Shown one piece after another: positions 1 to 10,700 of a DNA stretch of 64,000 nucleotides. A program made the position numbers and the translations under genes. The stretch spans positions 35,631,599 to 35,695,598 of the forward strand of contig NC_061770.1 of assembly GCF_022458985.1 (NCBI RefSeq), in the 5' to 3' direction. The DNA is from Mugil cephalus. Taxonomy: Eukaryota > Chordata > Actinopteri > Mugiliformes > Mugilidae. The notes below the pieces were generated by a model. That model was not told the DNA's origin. It saw only the letters and a list, made by a program, of their open reading frames with translations, and ran no database searches. How positions within the stretch are numbered: the first letter of the stretch is position 1; each line of letters begins with the position of its first letter.

Positions 1-2090
1 AGAGTGTGTGTCCCTGAAACTAGATTAGCCACACACGGACTCTCCCTGCACCAGTATACACACAACTGTCGGCTTTTATTGGCTCTGAAGGCACCAACTG
101 TTGTTGTGCCAATAATCCTACAAGGTGCGAGTCCTCAAATAACCACAATAAAATATGGAACGATTAGCAAATAGTTGTGGTGCCATTGGATGCACTAACC
201 ATACGAGGAGACCAGAATATCCAGAAGGGAAAGGATAAATTATTGTACCAGAAGCTTAAAATTATCGAATTTTGAGGAAAATTATCGATTTGACATTGCC
301 CCAAATACAGAGCTGAGAAAAGAACGTAAAGGTTTATTGCTTCTTGTGTAGCCGCATTGTACAGATATGCTTGGTTCTGTATATTTGCAGAAAGAGAAGT
401 GAAGTTTTTTGTCTGTTTGTTTTTTAAAAAGTGTCCCAAACGGCTGCATTGCTGGTCCACCCAGGTCAACAGTACATGTATACAACCAGATGACAAACAT
501 GGACAAATAAGAAGATTAATCTAGTCACTAATACACCTTTAAAATGTTCCTCAAGCTGCCTGTAGACTGTAGTTGTTATGGGCGCTAACAGAGAAGCTTG
601 TCAGCAAAATATATTGTTTTACAACTTGGACACACACAACAGGGAGTACAGTAAAACCTGTCAAGTGTCTCTTTAAGAAGCAGTTAAACATTTTGGACGG
701 GACATATATACTCATATAGCCTAAATACTGGTCTTAATCTGATTACTTTTCTCTGGGTTCTTGTTACTTTCATGTTTTTGTAATTGTGGGTCAAAGTGTT
801 TCCACCGAAGTCTGGTTTTGTAATTGTTTATTGTATGATTTGTGGTTGTGAAGTTTGTCTGCGTTGTGTACCTGCCTTGGGACTGCGGCTGAAAATTAGC
901 ATTTGTGCTACGTCCAGCACATTTGCACTGATGCCTGATGCACCAGTGTTAATTAATGTGCTTTATCCCCATTAAATAAATTAATAAATGAATGAAATAA
1001 AACAAAATAAATCACAATTAGAAGCTAAAGTACATAGTACTTAGAAAGTGTGAAAATTACATAGAAGTAACGTCTATTCCTCATTTGTGATCCATTGTTT
1101 CAGTCAGAGAAGTGGACAGAACACAACAAATTACACTTATTTTCCTTCAGAAATTCATTTTTAAAACATTAAATGTTAACATTCTCCTAATGTACTTATT
1201 TGCATTAAACCAAAGTAAAAAAAAAAAAAAAGTTGTCTTGTCATTATTTATTATTATATGTTATCATTATTCTGTTACGTTACTGGTCCGGTCCCGCTTG
1301 AGATGAAATTGGGCTGAATGGGGCCCCCGAACTAAAATGAGCTCGACACCCCGTGCTGTAGAAGCTAATCCTCACGCTGCTGCTGCTGCTGCTGCTTTGT
1401 CCTTGGATCTGCTTCGCCCTAGAAGCTTTTTGCATTTGGAGGCGTTCTGTTTACAGCTTTAACTCCAGAGTTAACTCTGAGAAGCATTTTTTTTGATTTA
1501 GCTGAACAAACACGAGGAGGATTCATTCCAGGAGCTGCATTTGTGGACAGTTTTAGGTTGCACAATGCTAGTCCGTGACACACTCTACTTACTGCACATT
1601 GTGTAAATACGTGTCAGTACAAAGTCAGAAGGCAGAAACTTCACTTACGTCACTTACTCAGGGTGACTGATCCTTCAAATGTCGTATTGTTCTAGCTCAT
1701 TTGTAGACACAGGGATTGTGGCAGCTTTTAGTCGGTTAGTGTCAACTTGAGCTTAGATACGCAAATGCCCCTTATCCAATCCAATGACAGGGTTGCACAT
1801 TTTTGGCATATATTCAAATAATATATTCAAATACCATTCCAGTCCCGTTGTTATTTTTTTGTGTGTGTGTGTGGCTTAGGTTTCTCTGTTAGTGTTATTG
1901 AAGCAGTACTGAAGCAGTACTTCAGTTGTATTCCAGTACTGACATGTCACGTTAGTATGGGATTCATCTTTAGTGAAGTATTTCCAAACCGCTGCTAGTT
2001 TGCTAACCCTGGACTGCTCACCTGTCTTCTATGATCTAAGAACGAACCAGCCAACTAATAGACTGAGAGGGAAAGAATGGTACACTGGTC
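1..2090. other. Gene-free stretch, AT-rich
   Basis: I see no supportable gene here. Short open frames are present but none resembles a known protein or has convincing splice context. The stretch holds poly-A and (TG)n runs. At about 1290-1365 a segment ends in a sequence like the tail of dispersed fish repeats (a phrase reading 'gacaccccgtgctgt'). It is best treated as intergenic DNA with old repeats. Confidence 0.5.
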
Positions 2091-2091
2091 C

Positions 2092-2364
2092 TCAGTCCGC
2101 TTTCAACAGTGTAACCGCCTTCTGAATAGGTCTTTCCAGATAAACTGGTTGTGTTGGTTTACTGACTAACAACTTGACCGGCCTCACTCTGCCATCCTTC
2201 CCAGGATAAACTTGCAGGACCTTTGCCAACTTCGACTTATTCCATGGTATCCCATCATCTTTCATAAGAACAATGTCACTGACATTCCTTCCATGCCATG
2301 CACTGCCTGGTGGTGTAATATTGGAAGGGGTATGTGTAGAAACATGTGTAGCAACAACAACCAA
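2092..2364 (-). mobile_element. BEL/Pao retrotransposon relic, integrase C-terminal domain
   Basis: The minus-strand frame encodes about 90 residues. They resemble the C-terminal domain (DUF5641-type) that follows the integrase in BEL/Pao LTR retrotransposons. Recognisable elements in order are a DIVLMKDDG-like strand, a KVLQVYPGKDGRVRPVKL core, and a terminal segment like YLERPIQKAVTLL. No integrase core, reverse transcriptase, gag or paired LTR is visible nearby, so this is a short dead fragment. The family call rests on the spacing of VLVKDD, VFPGKDGLVR and RPVQKLVLL motifs known from that family. Confidence 0.7.
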
Positions 2365-2415
2365 AAAAGAAAAAGAAAAAGCCTCACCTCAACCGAAACA
2401 GGTAGTAGGTAGGAA

Positions 2416-2685
2416 CTAAAAATAAATTTGAAACTGACATGTGCGGCAATTACAGAAGGCTTTCATTTCATTTATTTTCTTTCTAAGAAAGACTCTTTCT
2501 AAGTACCTAAGATGCTTTACATGAGTGTTGGGAAACGTACAGGGGAAGGAGGGGTGAAGACAAACAGACAAGGGAAGGGGAAAGGCCATGGTTAAAAGGT
2601 GGGTCTTCAGAGATGATTTGAAGGTGTCCAGGGCGGAGGCCTTTTGGATATCGGGAGGGAGGAAGTTCCACGAGGTTGCATGCAT
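2416..2685 (-). mobile_element. LINE reverse transcriptase 3' end relic (downstream half)
   Basis: The minus strand reads a SWNFLPPDIQ...FKSSLKTHL motif. This is typical of the extreme C-terminus of L2/Rex-type fish LINE polyproteins (consensus WNSLP..IR...FKS.LKTHLF). It appears to continue the relic at 3158-3382 after an insertion of about 0.47 kb. There is no upstream polymerase domain. Confidence 0.6.
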
Positions 2686-2689
2686 GTGA

Positions 2690-3157
2690 AAAAAAAACTA
2701 ATTGGACTTTAACTGGACAACTTCAGCACATGTAAATGCGTTACTCTGACTAATATCGTTCTCTGACTAATATCATTCTCCTTATCTGACCAAGACACCC
2801 AGATGATGCATTTGGAAATCGTTTTTCACCGGCATGTATTCGCCTTAAAGCTGGTCAAAGAAGAAGAAGAGTCGGTAGAAGAACCACCTGAGGGATAGCG
2901 CACATCTTATCTGCACCAGAAGTAGCGAACACATTAAGAGCTGAACTATTATTCATCTTCTTGCTGTTTGAAACGCCGGTCAACCGGAAAGGGGGCCGTA
3001 TTAACCCGCTGAAAATGACGCATATCGCCACCTAGTGTGGAGGAGGAGGAGGACAAGTTCCTGTCATTTATTCGATTTTCTCCATTTCATGTGAACTGGG
3101 ACGAGGACCTCATTCAGAAAAGTCGAATTTTGAGCATAGCTCGATTAAGCTGTGCAT
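2690..3157. repeat. Insertion splitting a LINE relic
   Basis: This block separates two LINE C-terminal fragments that would otherwise join nearly in frame (…NQC / TSWN…). It has an oligo-A run at its left edge (2689-2697) and includes a tandem of the phrase 'ctctgactaatat' at about 2744-2775. I do not recognise the inserted sequence. Confidence 0.4.
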
Positions 3158-3382
3158 TTAAACGCACTGATTGAAGGCTCTGTTCACGAAACTCTTCCGC
3201 CTGGTGGAGGGGACGGGCAGCAGGCCCATGTCTGAGGATCGCAAGTTGTGAGATGGAGTATGTAGGTGGAGAAGGTAGATGGGGGTGAGTGCATGAAGGT
3301 ATTCGTAGGTGAGTAGGAGGAGAAAATCCAGTAACTCTTCAAATCCAGTTGCCTTTCCTCTGCATTTTTGGATATCTACCAT
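3158..3382 (-). mobile_element. LINE reverse transcriptase 3' end relic (upstream half)
   Basis: The minus strand encodes a segment like YLLHLHTPSHNLRSSDMG followed by LLPVPSTRRKSFVNRAF. This matches the conserved tail of L2-like fish LINE polyproteins (…LRSSD.GLL.VPR…K..GDRAFS…). It lies directly before the insertion at 2690-3157 and the second half at 2416-2685. Confidence 0.65.
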
Positions 3383-3389
3383 GACCTGA

Positions 3390-5690
3390 ATGACTGAGCA
3401 CCTTCACACACTCCTGCTTGTTGGTATAAAAAACCTGATTGCCAGGTTTGGCTTCATGCATTAGACTGTGTCACAGGGCCACAGTGAGTTCAGCAAAAAG
3501 GAAGAAAAAGAAAGATACCTGAGCAGTAATTGAGACGACAATTGTAATAATCGGAATAGCCACCGCCAGCATAAACCTACAATAAAGCTGAGTGCGGGCT
3601 GACTGTGTTTTCCAAGGTTGGTGGAATAATGCATGCTGCAAAGAAACAGGGGAGCAGGAGAGTAGGAGGAAGGGTAGAAGAGAAATGAGAAGGCACGAAG
3701 GAGAGGAAGGTGGTACTGGAAGAGAGAGAGAGACTTTAATCAACTTAAGTGCCTCAAATCTGACCCGACTCACCTCTCTCCTCTCGTAAAGAGACATGCA
3801 TGCGCACACATATACGGAAGCAGGAACACAACCACACACATCTCAGACATTGTGTTGCCATGCAGGGAACGTCAGTGCCGGCAGTTTACCGAGCCTCCCC
3901 AGAGGTCCTTACGTTGCATCTGTTACGTTACGGTGGCGAGGCAGAGAGGCAGCAGCAGGAGACAAAATGGCTTGAATAAAAGTCTACAGAATCAGGAAGA
4001 CAAGGCACTGCAGCATAGGCAGGTAGGATTCAAAAATAAGAAGCAAAAGCACGACAAAAACGCGAGAAACCAGGAATGACGAGGAGTAGAAGGGAAACCT
4101 CTTCCCAAGCATGTTTCAATTTCACTCTACTCAGACTTTAGATTTTATTCACTTATAAAGTAACACCAGCAAAGGTCCCACGGAAAGAAATTGTTCTCGA
4201 GTGATTAAAAAAAAACAGAGGCCTTGCATAAACAAACAAAAAAGAAATGACTTCTTGAGAAGCCCATCAAGTAAGTCAATTGAAGTTCAGCGAATGGAGT
4301 GCAGGGCTTGCAAGAAACAGCTAAACCCCCAGAATGCTCAAGCCAAAGTGCCGCTGCTGGCTGCCTAATGTAGTGAGCCCATCCAACGGATGAGGATATC
4401 TGCAAGGGAGGGGAATGGAAGACCATAGCTGCAGAGCAGACCTGACTCTTCAAAGGGAGGATGGAAGGGCCACGAAAAAAACAGGTTGACAGACCTGAGA
4501 TGGACAGACATAAATACGCCAGAGATCACAGAGCAGGGGTCAGACAAGAGCCAGTCTGCAAAATTTGTGAATTTGTGTGTAAACGCAGGAACTCCCGTCG
4601 CCAACTAGAACCGGCCAGATGGATGCGGTACGACGGTCAAGAGTAGTCTTGTTCCTGAGCTCCTTGTGGAAGCTACTAAAAATATAATGAGTGAAGGGGA
4701 CTTTACGCAACGCACGGCTCAAAGCAGAGAGTGTTCCTTCCCCCACCGGTATCCTTAATGTGGAAAATTCTCTTGATCTCAATTGTAGGTGAGCAGCTAT
4801 CGGGAGAAAGGCAACCGGATTGATGGCAGCGTGGCAATAACCAGAGATCCCAGGGTTCTCAAACACACAAGCGTGATTTATTCTGCAGCAAATCCCAGTT
4901 GCTAAAAAGAAAAGAGCTAACTCTGTCTATGCCTTTCCACTGATGTAATCCGTAGCCCTCATCGTGATCATAACCTAAGTGGAACCTTTAGTTCAACTCA
5001 AACTAGACAAACTGAACAAACATGGCCACACAACATTTGTATGCAAGAGTTTGTACGTCTGCAACAGTAAATTAGTAAAAAACAAATATAATACAGCTAC
5101 AGACACACAAACATGTTTGTACTTCTATCTTAGTGGGGAAACTCATTTGCACGATGCATTCCCTAGTTCCTAACCCTGAAACTAACCATCTCACCTAACC
5201 CTAACTGTAACCTTTACAATAAAAAGAGTATTTTTTTGTGATTCAATGTTTATTTATTTCTGCTTTACACTTTATAACTGCAGAGCACTATACACATGGT
5301 CTATGCATGAGATATTAAAACAAAAAAGAAAAAGAAAAACACATGCTACAAACACAAAACCAAGACAACAATAGGTATCATTTATTTAAACTATCCTGTT
5401 TGGCACCATGTATTTTAGCCATAGAGCTGTCCAAATAATGGTAAAGCAAATGAGTGTTAACCCTCAAGCCGCCTTGTAAAGAAGCGAGGACCGGCCAAAA
5501 TGTCCTCACTTTTGAAAAAGGCTTCACTTGGTTGGTTAAAAACTCACATGGGTCCTCAGTACGTAGCAATTACAAAACACACACACACACACACACACAC
5601 ACAAGGCTGCTCTCAGAGAATTAAGAAAGTCACTGCAGCACCACTGGTTGTATATTACTAAATCAATATGGTCTGCTCCTTAGTGTAGAC
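3390..5690. other. Gene-free stretch with purine-rich and AT-rich DNA
   Basis: No gene can be supported. On the minus strand at about 3522-3582, a short frame with a hydrophobic run (FMLAVAIPIITIVVSITAQ) sits between an AG and a GT, so it could be read as an exon. I recognise no protein and found no partner exon. A run of about 25 bases of (AC)n ends near 5602. The rest looks like intergenic DNA and repeats. Confidence 0.4.
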
Positions 5691-5692
5691 TA

Positions 5693-5694
5693 TG

Positions 5695-5790
<96 letters not shown>
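5693..5790. repeat. (TATC)n microsatellite
   Basis: About 98 bases of near-perfect TATC tetranucleotide. A longer, less pure array of the same motif lies in an intron of the second GVIN gene near 47.4 kb. Confidence 0.95.
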
Positions 5791-5791
<1 letters not shown>

Positions 5792-5804
5792 GACTCCTGC
5801 TTCC

Positions 5805-6060
5805 ACCCTGCAGACGTTCCCAGATGACATCTTCCTTCAATGACGTCGAAGCTTGAAGTTGTGCGCGATTAAGGGTGTGGCCGCCGTCACTGAGAGGAGG
5901 CTGCTAGCTACAGGAAGAGGAAGAGCCGAGACGAGCAGCTTCTTGTGCTTCGCGCTCGATCACCGGTACCTCCGAGGCCTTTCCTTTAGGATCTTCAGCG
6001 CTGGGCGACACAGGACCGAGCGCGCCGTGAGCTGGCCTTCATCCAGGAGGCAGTGAAATA
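5805..6060 (+). other. CpG-rich block with possible exon remnants, unassigned
   Basis: This stretch is clearly richer in CpG than its surroundings. One plus-strand frame after an acceptor-like site at about 5988 reads about 23 residues (including RWATQDRARRELAF) and ends in a TAG at 6058-6060. The same frame continues upstream past an in-frame TAG. I cannot match it to a protein. It could be a terminal exon, a promoter-associated island or chance. Confidence 0.25.
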
Positions 6061-6900
6061 GCTTTCCAGAGCTAATCCCTAATGGCGTCGAGCAGGCCTG
6101 GCGCTGCTGAATCAGACCTATTATCTAATTGCAACTGCGGCAACACTGACTCGGCATAACTCATCAATCTCTCCCGTCCTCGTCCTCTTTCTGCAATTCG
6201 TTTTTTTTTTTCTTCCTTCTTCTTCTCTCTCTGCCTAAGACTCTCAACGTGGTCACTGTGCACATCCCATTTGCCTCCCATCACCATCTGTTTTTATGTT
6301 GTAACATAATGATGCTAACCCCCTCTCGTCAACGTTTTATACCAGCGCAACACACATCTGTGAGAGGGTCACACTATATTCTAAATGCATACATTTCGCA
6401 ACATCTCAATTTTAACACCAAAAGCAATGAAATCTGTTCATGGAGCATCCATATACAGCAGGTCAAGCTTTTTAACTTCCTGTTGGTTTGAAGATTTTCT
6501 CCATTTGTCCTCCTTGTCCCTAGTGAGGAAGGCCTAGTCACGCCTTTGTTGATTTTTCTGTGTTAATCCTCATGTTTGGATGGTGAGACGTATCCACGCT
6601 GGTTGAAGTAGGCCGCCCTGTCTCATCGGCATTGAGTCACCAGGCCTCTCCTGCACATGCTTAGAGGATACAAGCTGTAAATCTTTGGGAGAATACACCT
6701 CGTATAGTGGACCGCTGCGTCCGCACATTCAAACCCTCCAATCTCATTTGCTGACATGCGGGTTTGTGTTAAATGTTCGTTCGTGTTGCTTTTGGATCAC
6801 GGTGGACGGTCAATTAAAGCTGTAAGGAAATTGCCGTCTTAATAAATAATAATAAAACAAGACACCAGCGACCCTCAGTGGCTCCTTATAGATACTACAC
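6061..6900. other. Gene-free stretch
   Basis: Intergenic DNA with pyrimidine-rich runs near 6200-6230. No coding signal or recognisable RNA gene is seen. Confidence 0.4.
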
Positions 6901-6902
6901 AC

Positions 6903-7315
6903 ATGCACCAATCAGGCGTAACATTATGAACACCTTCCTAATATTGTGTGGATCTTCTGGGTCTTGGGTCTTCTGAGGGGGTCCTGAATGTCGTTAGTGG
7001 GGGGGTCTTAAGGTCCTATAGGTTGAGGGGAGGAGCCTCTATGGTGGATCATCCAACAGGTACTTAATCAGTTTCGGAAATAGTGTATTTGGAGGCCAGG
7101 TCAACACCTTATGCTGTTCTTTGTGTATTCTTAGTTGTTCCTAAAGTATTTTTGTTGGCTGCTGCCACCATCAAGGAGTGTCATTGCTATGGGGTGGGGG
7201 TGTCTGGTCTGGTCTAGGTCCAAAGGTTTCCCAGCAGAACATTTAATTGTCACAAGACGGTTTAAATATTTACTTCTCCTGTATGTGGTCATATCGTTGT
7301 GGCTGACCAGTGTAT
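6903..7315. repeat. Tc1-like non-autonomous element, copy A
   Basis: This element of about 0.4 kb is bounded by inverted ends. The left end contains 'caatcaggcgtaacattatg' and the right end contains the diverged complement ('gtcatatcgttgtggctga'). Inside are phrases shared by the other copies in this window: 'cttcctaatattgtgt', 'ggaggccaggtcaacacctt', 'ccagcagaacattt' and 'cacaaga'. These match the ends and spacers of a very common fish Tc1-type repeat. No transposase frame remains. Confidence 0.75.
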
Positions 7316-7723
7316 GAGACAGCCGTCTTTAAACTGAAACAAACCCTTCACCTTCACGTGGTTTTAGTTTGAGAACAAAGTTTAAGATCAAACATCGGAG
7401 CTTTCATTTTTAAATCCCTTTATTTATTTTTCTGGGTTAATTAAGCTTTTGGCCAAAAGTTTGACCCAGATAGAGTGGTTTACATCTGTACTTTGGCTAC
7501 ATAGAAAAAAATTAATAAATAAAAATAACAATCTGCACAAACACGTCCAAAAGAACGCAGCAACCATTCATCCTTTTAATAAAACGAGGCAAACATCACA
7601 GTGTATCAGTGCTAATTCTCATCTGAACAGAGGCAGCAGAAATACTTGAGTTAAATAAAACAAGGCCAACAACCTGAACCTAGATCCTTCGGCCCTGTAG
7701 CTTCTAAAACACTTAATACTTTT

Positions 7724-10700
7724 TCATTTACGTGCCAACAGTTTCAGAGGCACCATAAAAGGGTTGAGTGGAGGACAGTTCCCCATCGTGTTCGTGTCCC
7801 CCGTTGGGCTCAAAGTGTTACTCCTACATGATGTCTGGTCCTGACTTTCAGGTGGATTCGGTGTCTCCCGTTCGCCGTCGCCAGTCCCAGCGGTGGTTCC
7901 CTGACCACTTGTTTCATTGTGGTCTCCAATGCTCTGAGCCTCCGTCTGAGCAGAGAGTCCGCGCTTTGCGTTCTTAGACCCTCTTCTTGCCTTCTTGGAG
8001 TCAGCCGGGGCCGAGAGACGCTTGTAGACCTGAGACATGAAGACAAGTCTTGGTGATTGTTTCGGTCTCGTGTTTTACTGTGATTATGTTATTTAATGCT
8101 TCAGATACGAGGACAAAAAGACATTTGTTTATGTGCTGGGGTCTCATTTCATCCTCTGAGGACACATTAAATGCTGCTGCTACAGTAGATCTCAAAAGAT
8201 CCATCAGAAGTTTACCCTTTTCTGCATATAAAATCATTTTCACATAAGTCTTACCAATAGACAAAGAGAACCCAGTCAAACAGATGAACCCCCCCCCCCC
8301 CCCCCCCCCCCCAACAACATCTTGTCCAATCTGCACCCAACAGCCTCCCCGACCACCATCAAACATCACTCACTAACCCTCAGTTAAGTGTCTCGCCCAA
8401 GGACAGAGTGGACGACCAAGAGCGAGACCTACAATATTAGGAAGGTAGTCATAATATTATGGCTAAATCTGTGAGAAGTGGATGTTTGGTAAGGAGACAA
8501 ATCTTCCAGAGAGGGTTAGAGAGTTTATGGCAGCACTGGAGGACAAGAACATTTCTGGAGTAGACAGACAGGAAGATTTACTGGACTGAATCCAGTCGAC
8601 TCTAGGAGAAGACAAGGAAGGACTTTAGGACTCAGATTGGCCAATGATGGACAATCTGATCTCTACTAGTTGTAATATGCAACTGGGTCCCACCTGAGTC
8701 ATATGTTTGCGAAGTGCTTTGCAGTCGAGGAGTTGAAGCTCCTCTGGGAGAGACATCAACAGGTCCAACACGATAGCACTCTCTGGAAAACCAAAGACAG
8801 TCACAAAATGGTAAGGACACTATTGACAAAGCTGCTTGGAAATGTGAGCATTTCTGTATTTAGATGCCGATAAATAAACAAAGATGATTGTCATCGGTGC
8901 AGTAGATCAGTCAACACTGTTCTCTCACTCACCCATGGGGGTGAGATGAGTGTCCTCATTGGGCTTTTGGAGTACGCTCAGGAAACAGTAGATCCTCTCA
9001 AAGTCCACCACACACTTGACACCAAACATCCTGGGACAGTCCTTGGTGGCGAACTTGCTGGTACGACCAAAGGAGGTGTGATATGTGGCCGCGGGGGTTG
9101 AATGTGCGGTTTCCGGCTGGACGGAGGAGGGTCTGGAGGTGGAAGACGTGGACTTAGATGTGGACTCGGTGGGGATGCTGACAGGATGTACCTCGGAGGA
9201 TTCCTGGGTAGCCTGGGCCACAGGGCTGCAGACATCCTGAGGTGTTACCGATGCTGCTGAGGTCGGACTGCCTGACACTTGTTCCTGATTTGTGCACAGA
9301 CTCTGTGAAGGAGGCTTTTGGGATGCAGCAGGTTCAGAAGGTGAAGACGTTTCAGCGGTGGGAGGAGCAGTTTCCTCGGGTGGATGTACGTTGCTTTTTG
9401 GCGCTTGGATCGTTGCTGGAAGTGCTCTGGTTGTTTTTGGCGCTGGAGTCTTGCCTTGCAAGTGTGGGCTGACTGTGTTGGTGTTGAGAGGTTGACCTGG
9501 AAGGAGCAATAATGTTAGAAAATAGTTGTAATAGCTATAAAAAATTTTTTTTTGCTGATTTATAAAGATCTAGCTTAACTTGCAAGTTCCTCAACAGCAC
9601 TAAGAGGATGCCTTCCATAGTAAAGTTAAAAAACTCATTCACTATCTTATACTGAAAATCAATGACCGATTATAACATTATCACCACCTTCCTAATATTG
9701 TGTAGGTCTCCCTTGTGCCTCCAAACCAGTTTTTACTCATCAGAGAATGGACATGGGCCTTCTGAGGGTGTCCCGTGGTATCCAGCAACAGGATGTTTTT
9801 AGTGGGGGGTCTTTGGATCCTATGAATTGAGGGGAGGGGCCTCTATGGCAGATCATCCCATAGATACTTGATCAATTTGGGATCTAGTAAACTGGGAGCT
9901 GTTGGTGCTGGTCTTCATGTTTTTGTTTTAGTTGTTCCCAAAATATTTTTGTCGGCTGCTGCCACCATCAAGGAGTGTCATTGGGGTGGGGGGTGTCTGG
10001 TCTGGTCTACGTTGGTGCTACATGTCTAAGTAACATCCACATGAATGAATGCCAGGTCCAAAAGTTTCCCAGCAGAACACTGAATTGTCACAAGATGGTC
10101 AAACGTATTTACTTCTTGTTGGTGGTAACAGTACAAGTAACTTGTGTTTTGTGGACTCTACTCCAGAAATGCTGCAATAAGATTTTTCTCTTTGACTCTG
10201 TCTCTATGAAACTTTTTTCTTCTTTCAAACTCTTAAATGTTTTATTTTCTTTAGCGCTGAATCAAGTGGGAACTATTGAATGACAATCACTTCAACAATG
10301 GATGTGGTTTTGGTTTATGACAGGCCTAAAATAAATACAAAACTACAAAAGATCGGGCTTGGCTGAAGACCAATACCCATCCGATATCGAGTGGGACATC
10401 TCTAAGAGGTAACGCATCAAAATGACGTGCCCACCAATGATCTGTTGCTGAGAGGAATCACGTGACCGTACCTTGCTTGACCGACTGACGAGGCATTGGT
10501 CTCCAAGGCACGGTGCGGCCAATGGGCCGGTCTTCTGCTGGTGGTATGTGGGCCTGAGGAGGGTCACTGTTCCTCAGAGTGCAAGGTTCAGTAGATGACA
10601 CCACCAGCATCTGAGAAAGACGGTAGAAGAACACCCTTTTGAACCACCGCATTGATTTGGCACCATCAAATCCCACTCCATTATTACACTGCACTTATAC

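Noticed and set aside
3471-3839. Minus-strand frame with a membrane-like segment.
   Set aside because: Only one short hydrophobic run, no homology recognised and no partner exons; noted in the stretch description only.
4540-4866. Minus-strand frame and AATAAA context suggesting a retroelement LTR.
   Set aside because: No second LTR, primer-binding site or internal coding region could be identified.
5693-5790. Regular short repeats that might suggest a CRISPR array.
   Set aside because: Perfect tetranucleotide with no spacers, in a vertebrate genome.
9242-9495. Plus-strand frames opposite snapc2 exon 4.
   Set aside because: They are shadows of the Ser/Thr/Pro-rich snapc2 exon, which has clear homology and splice phase.
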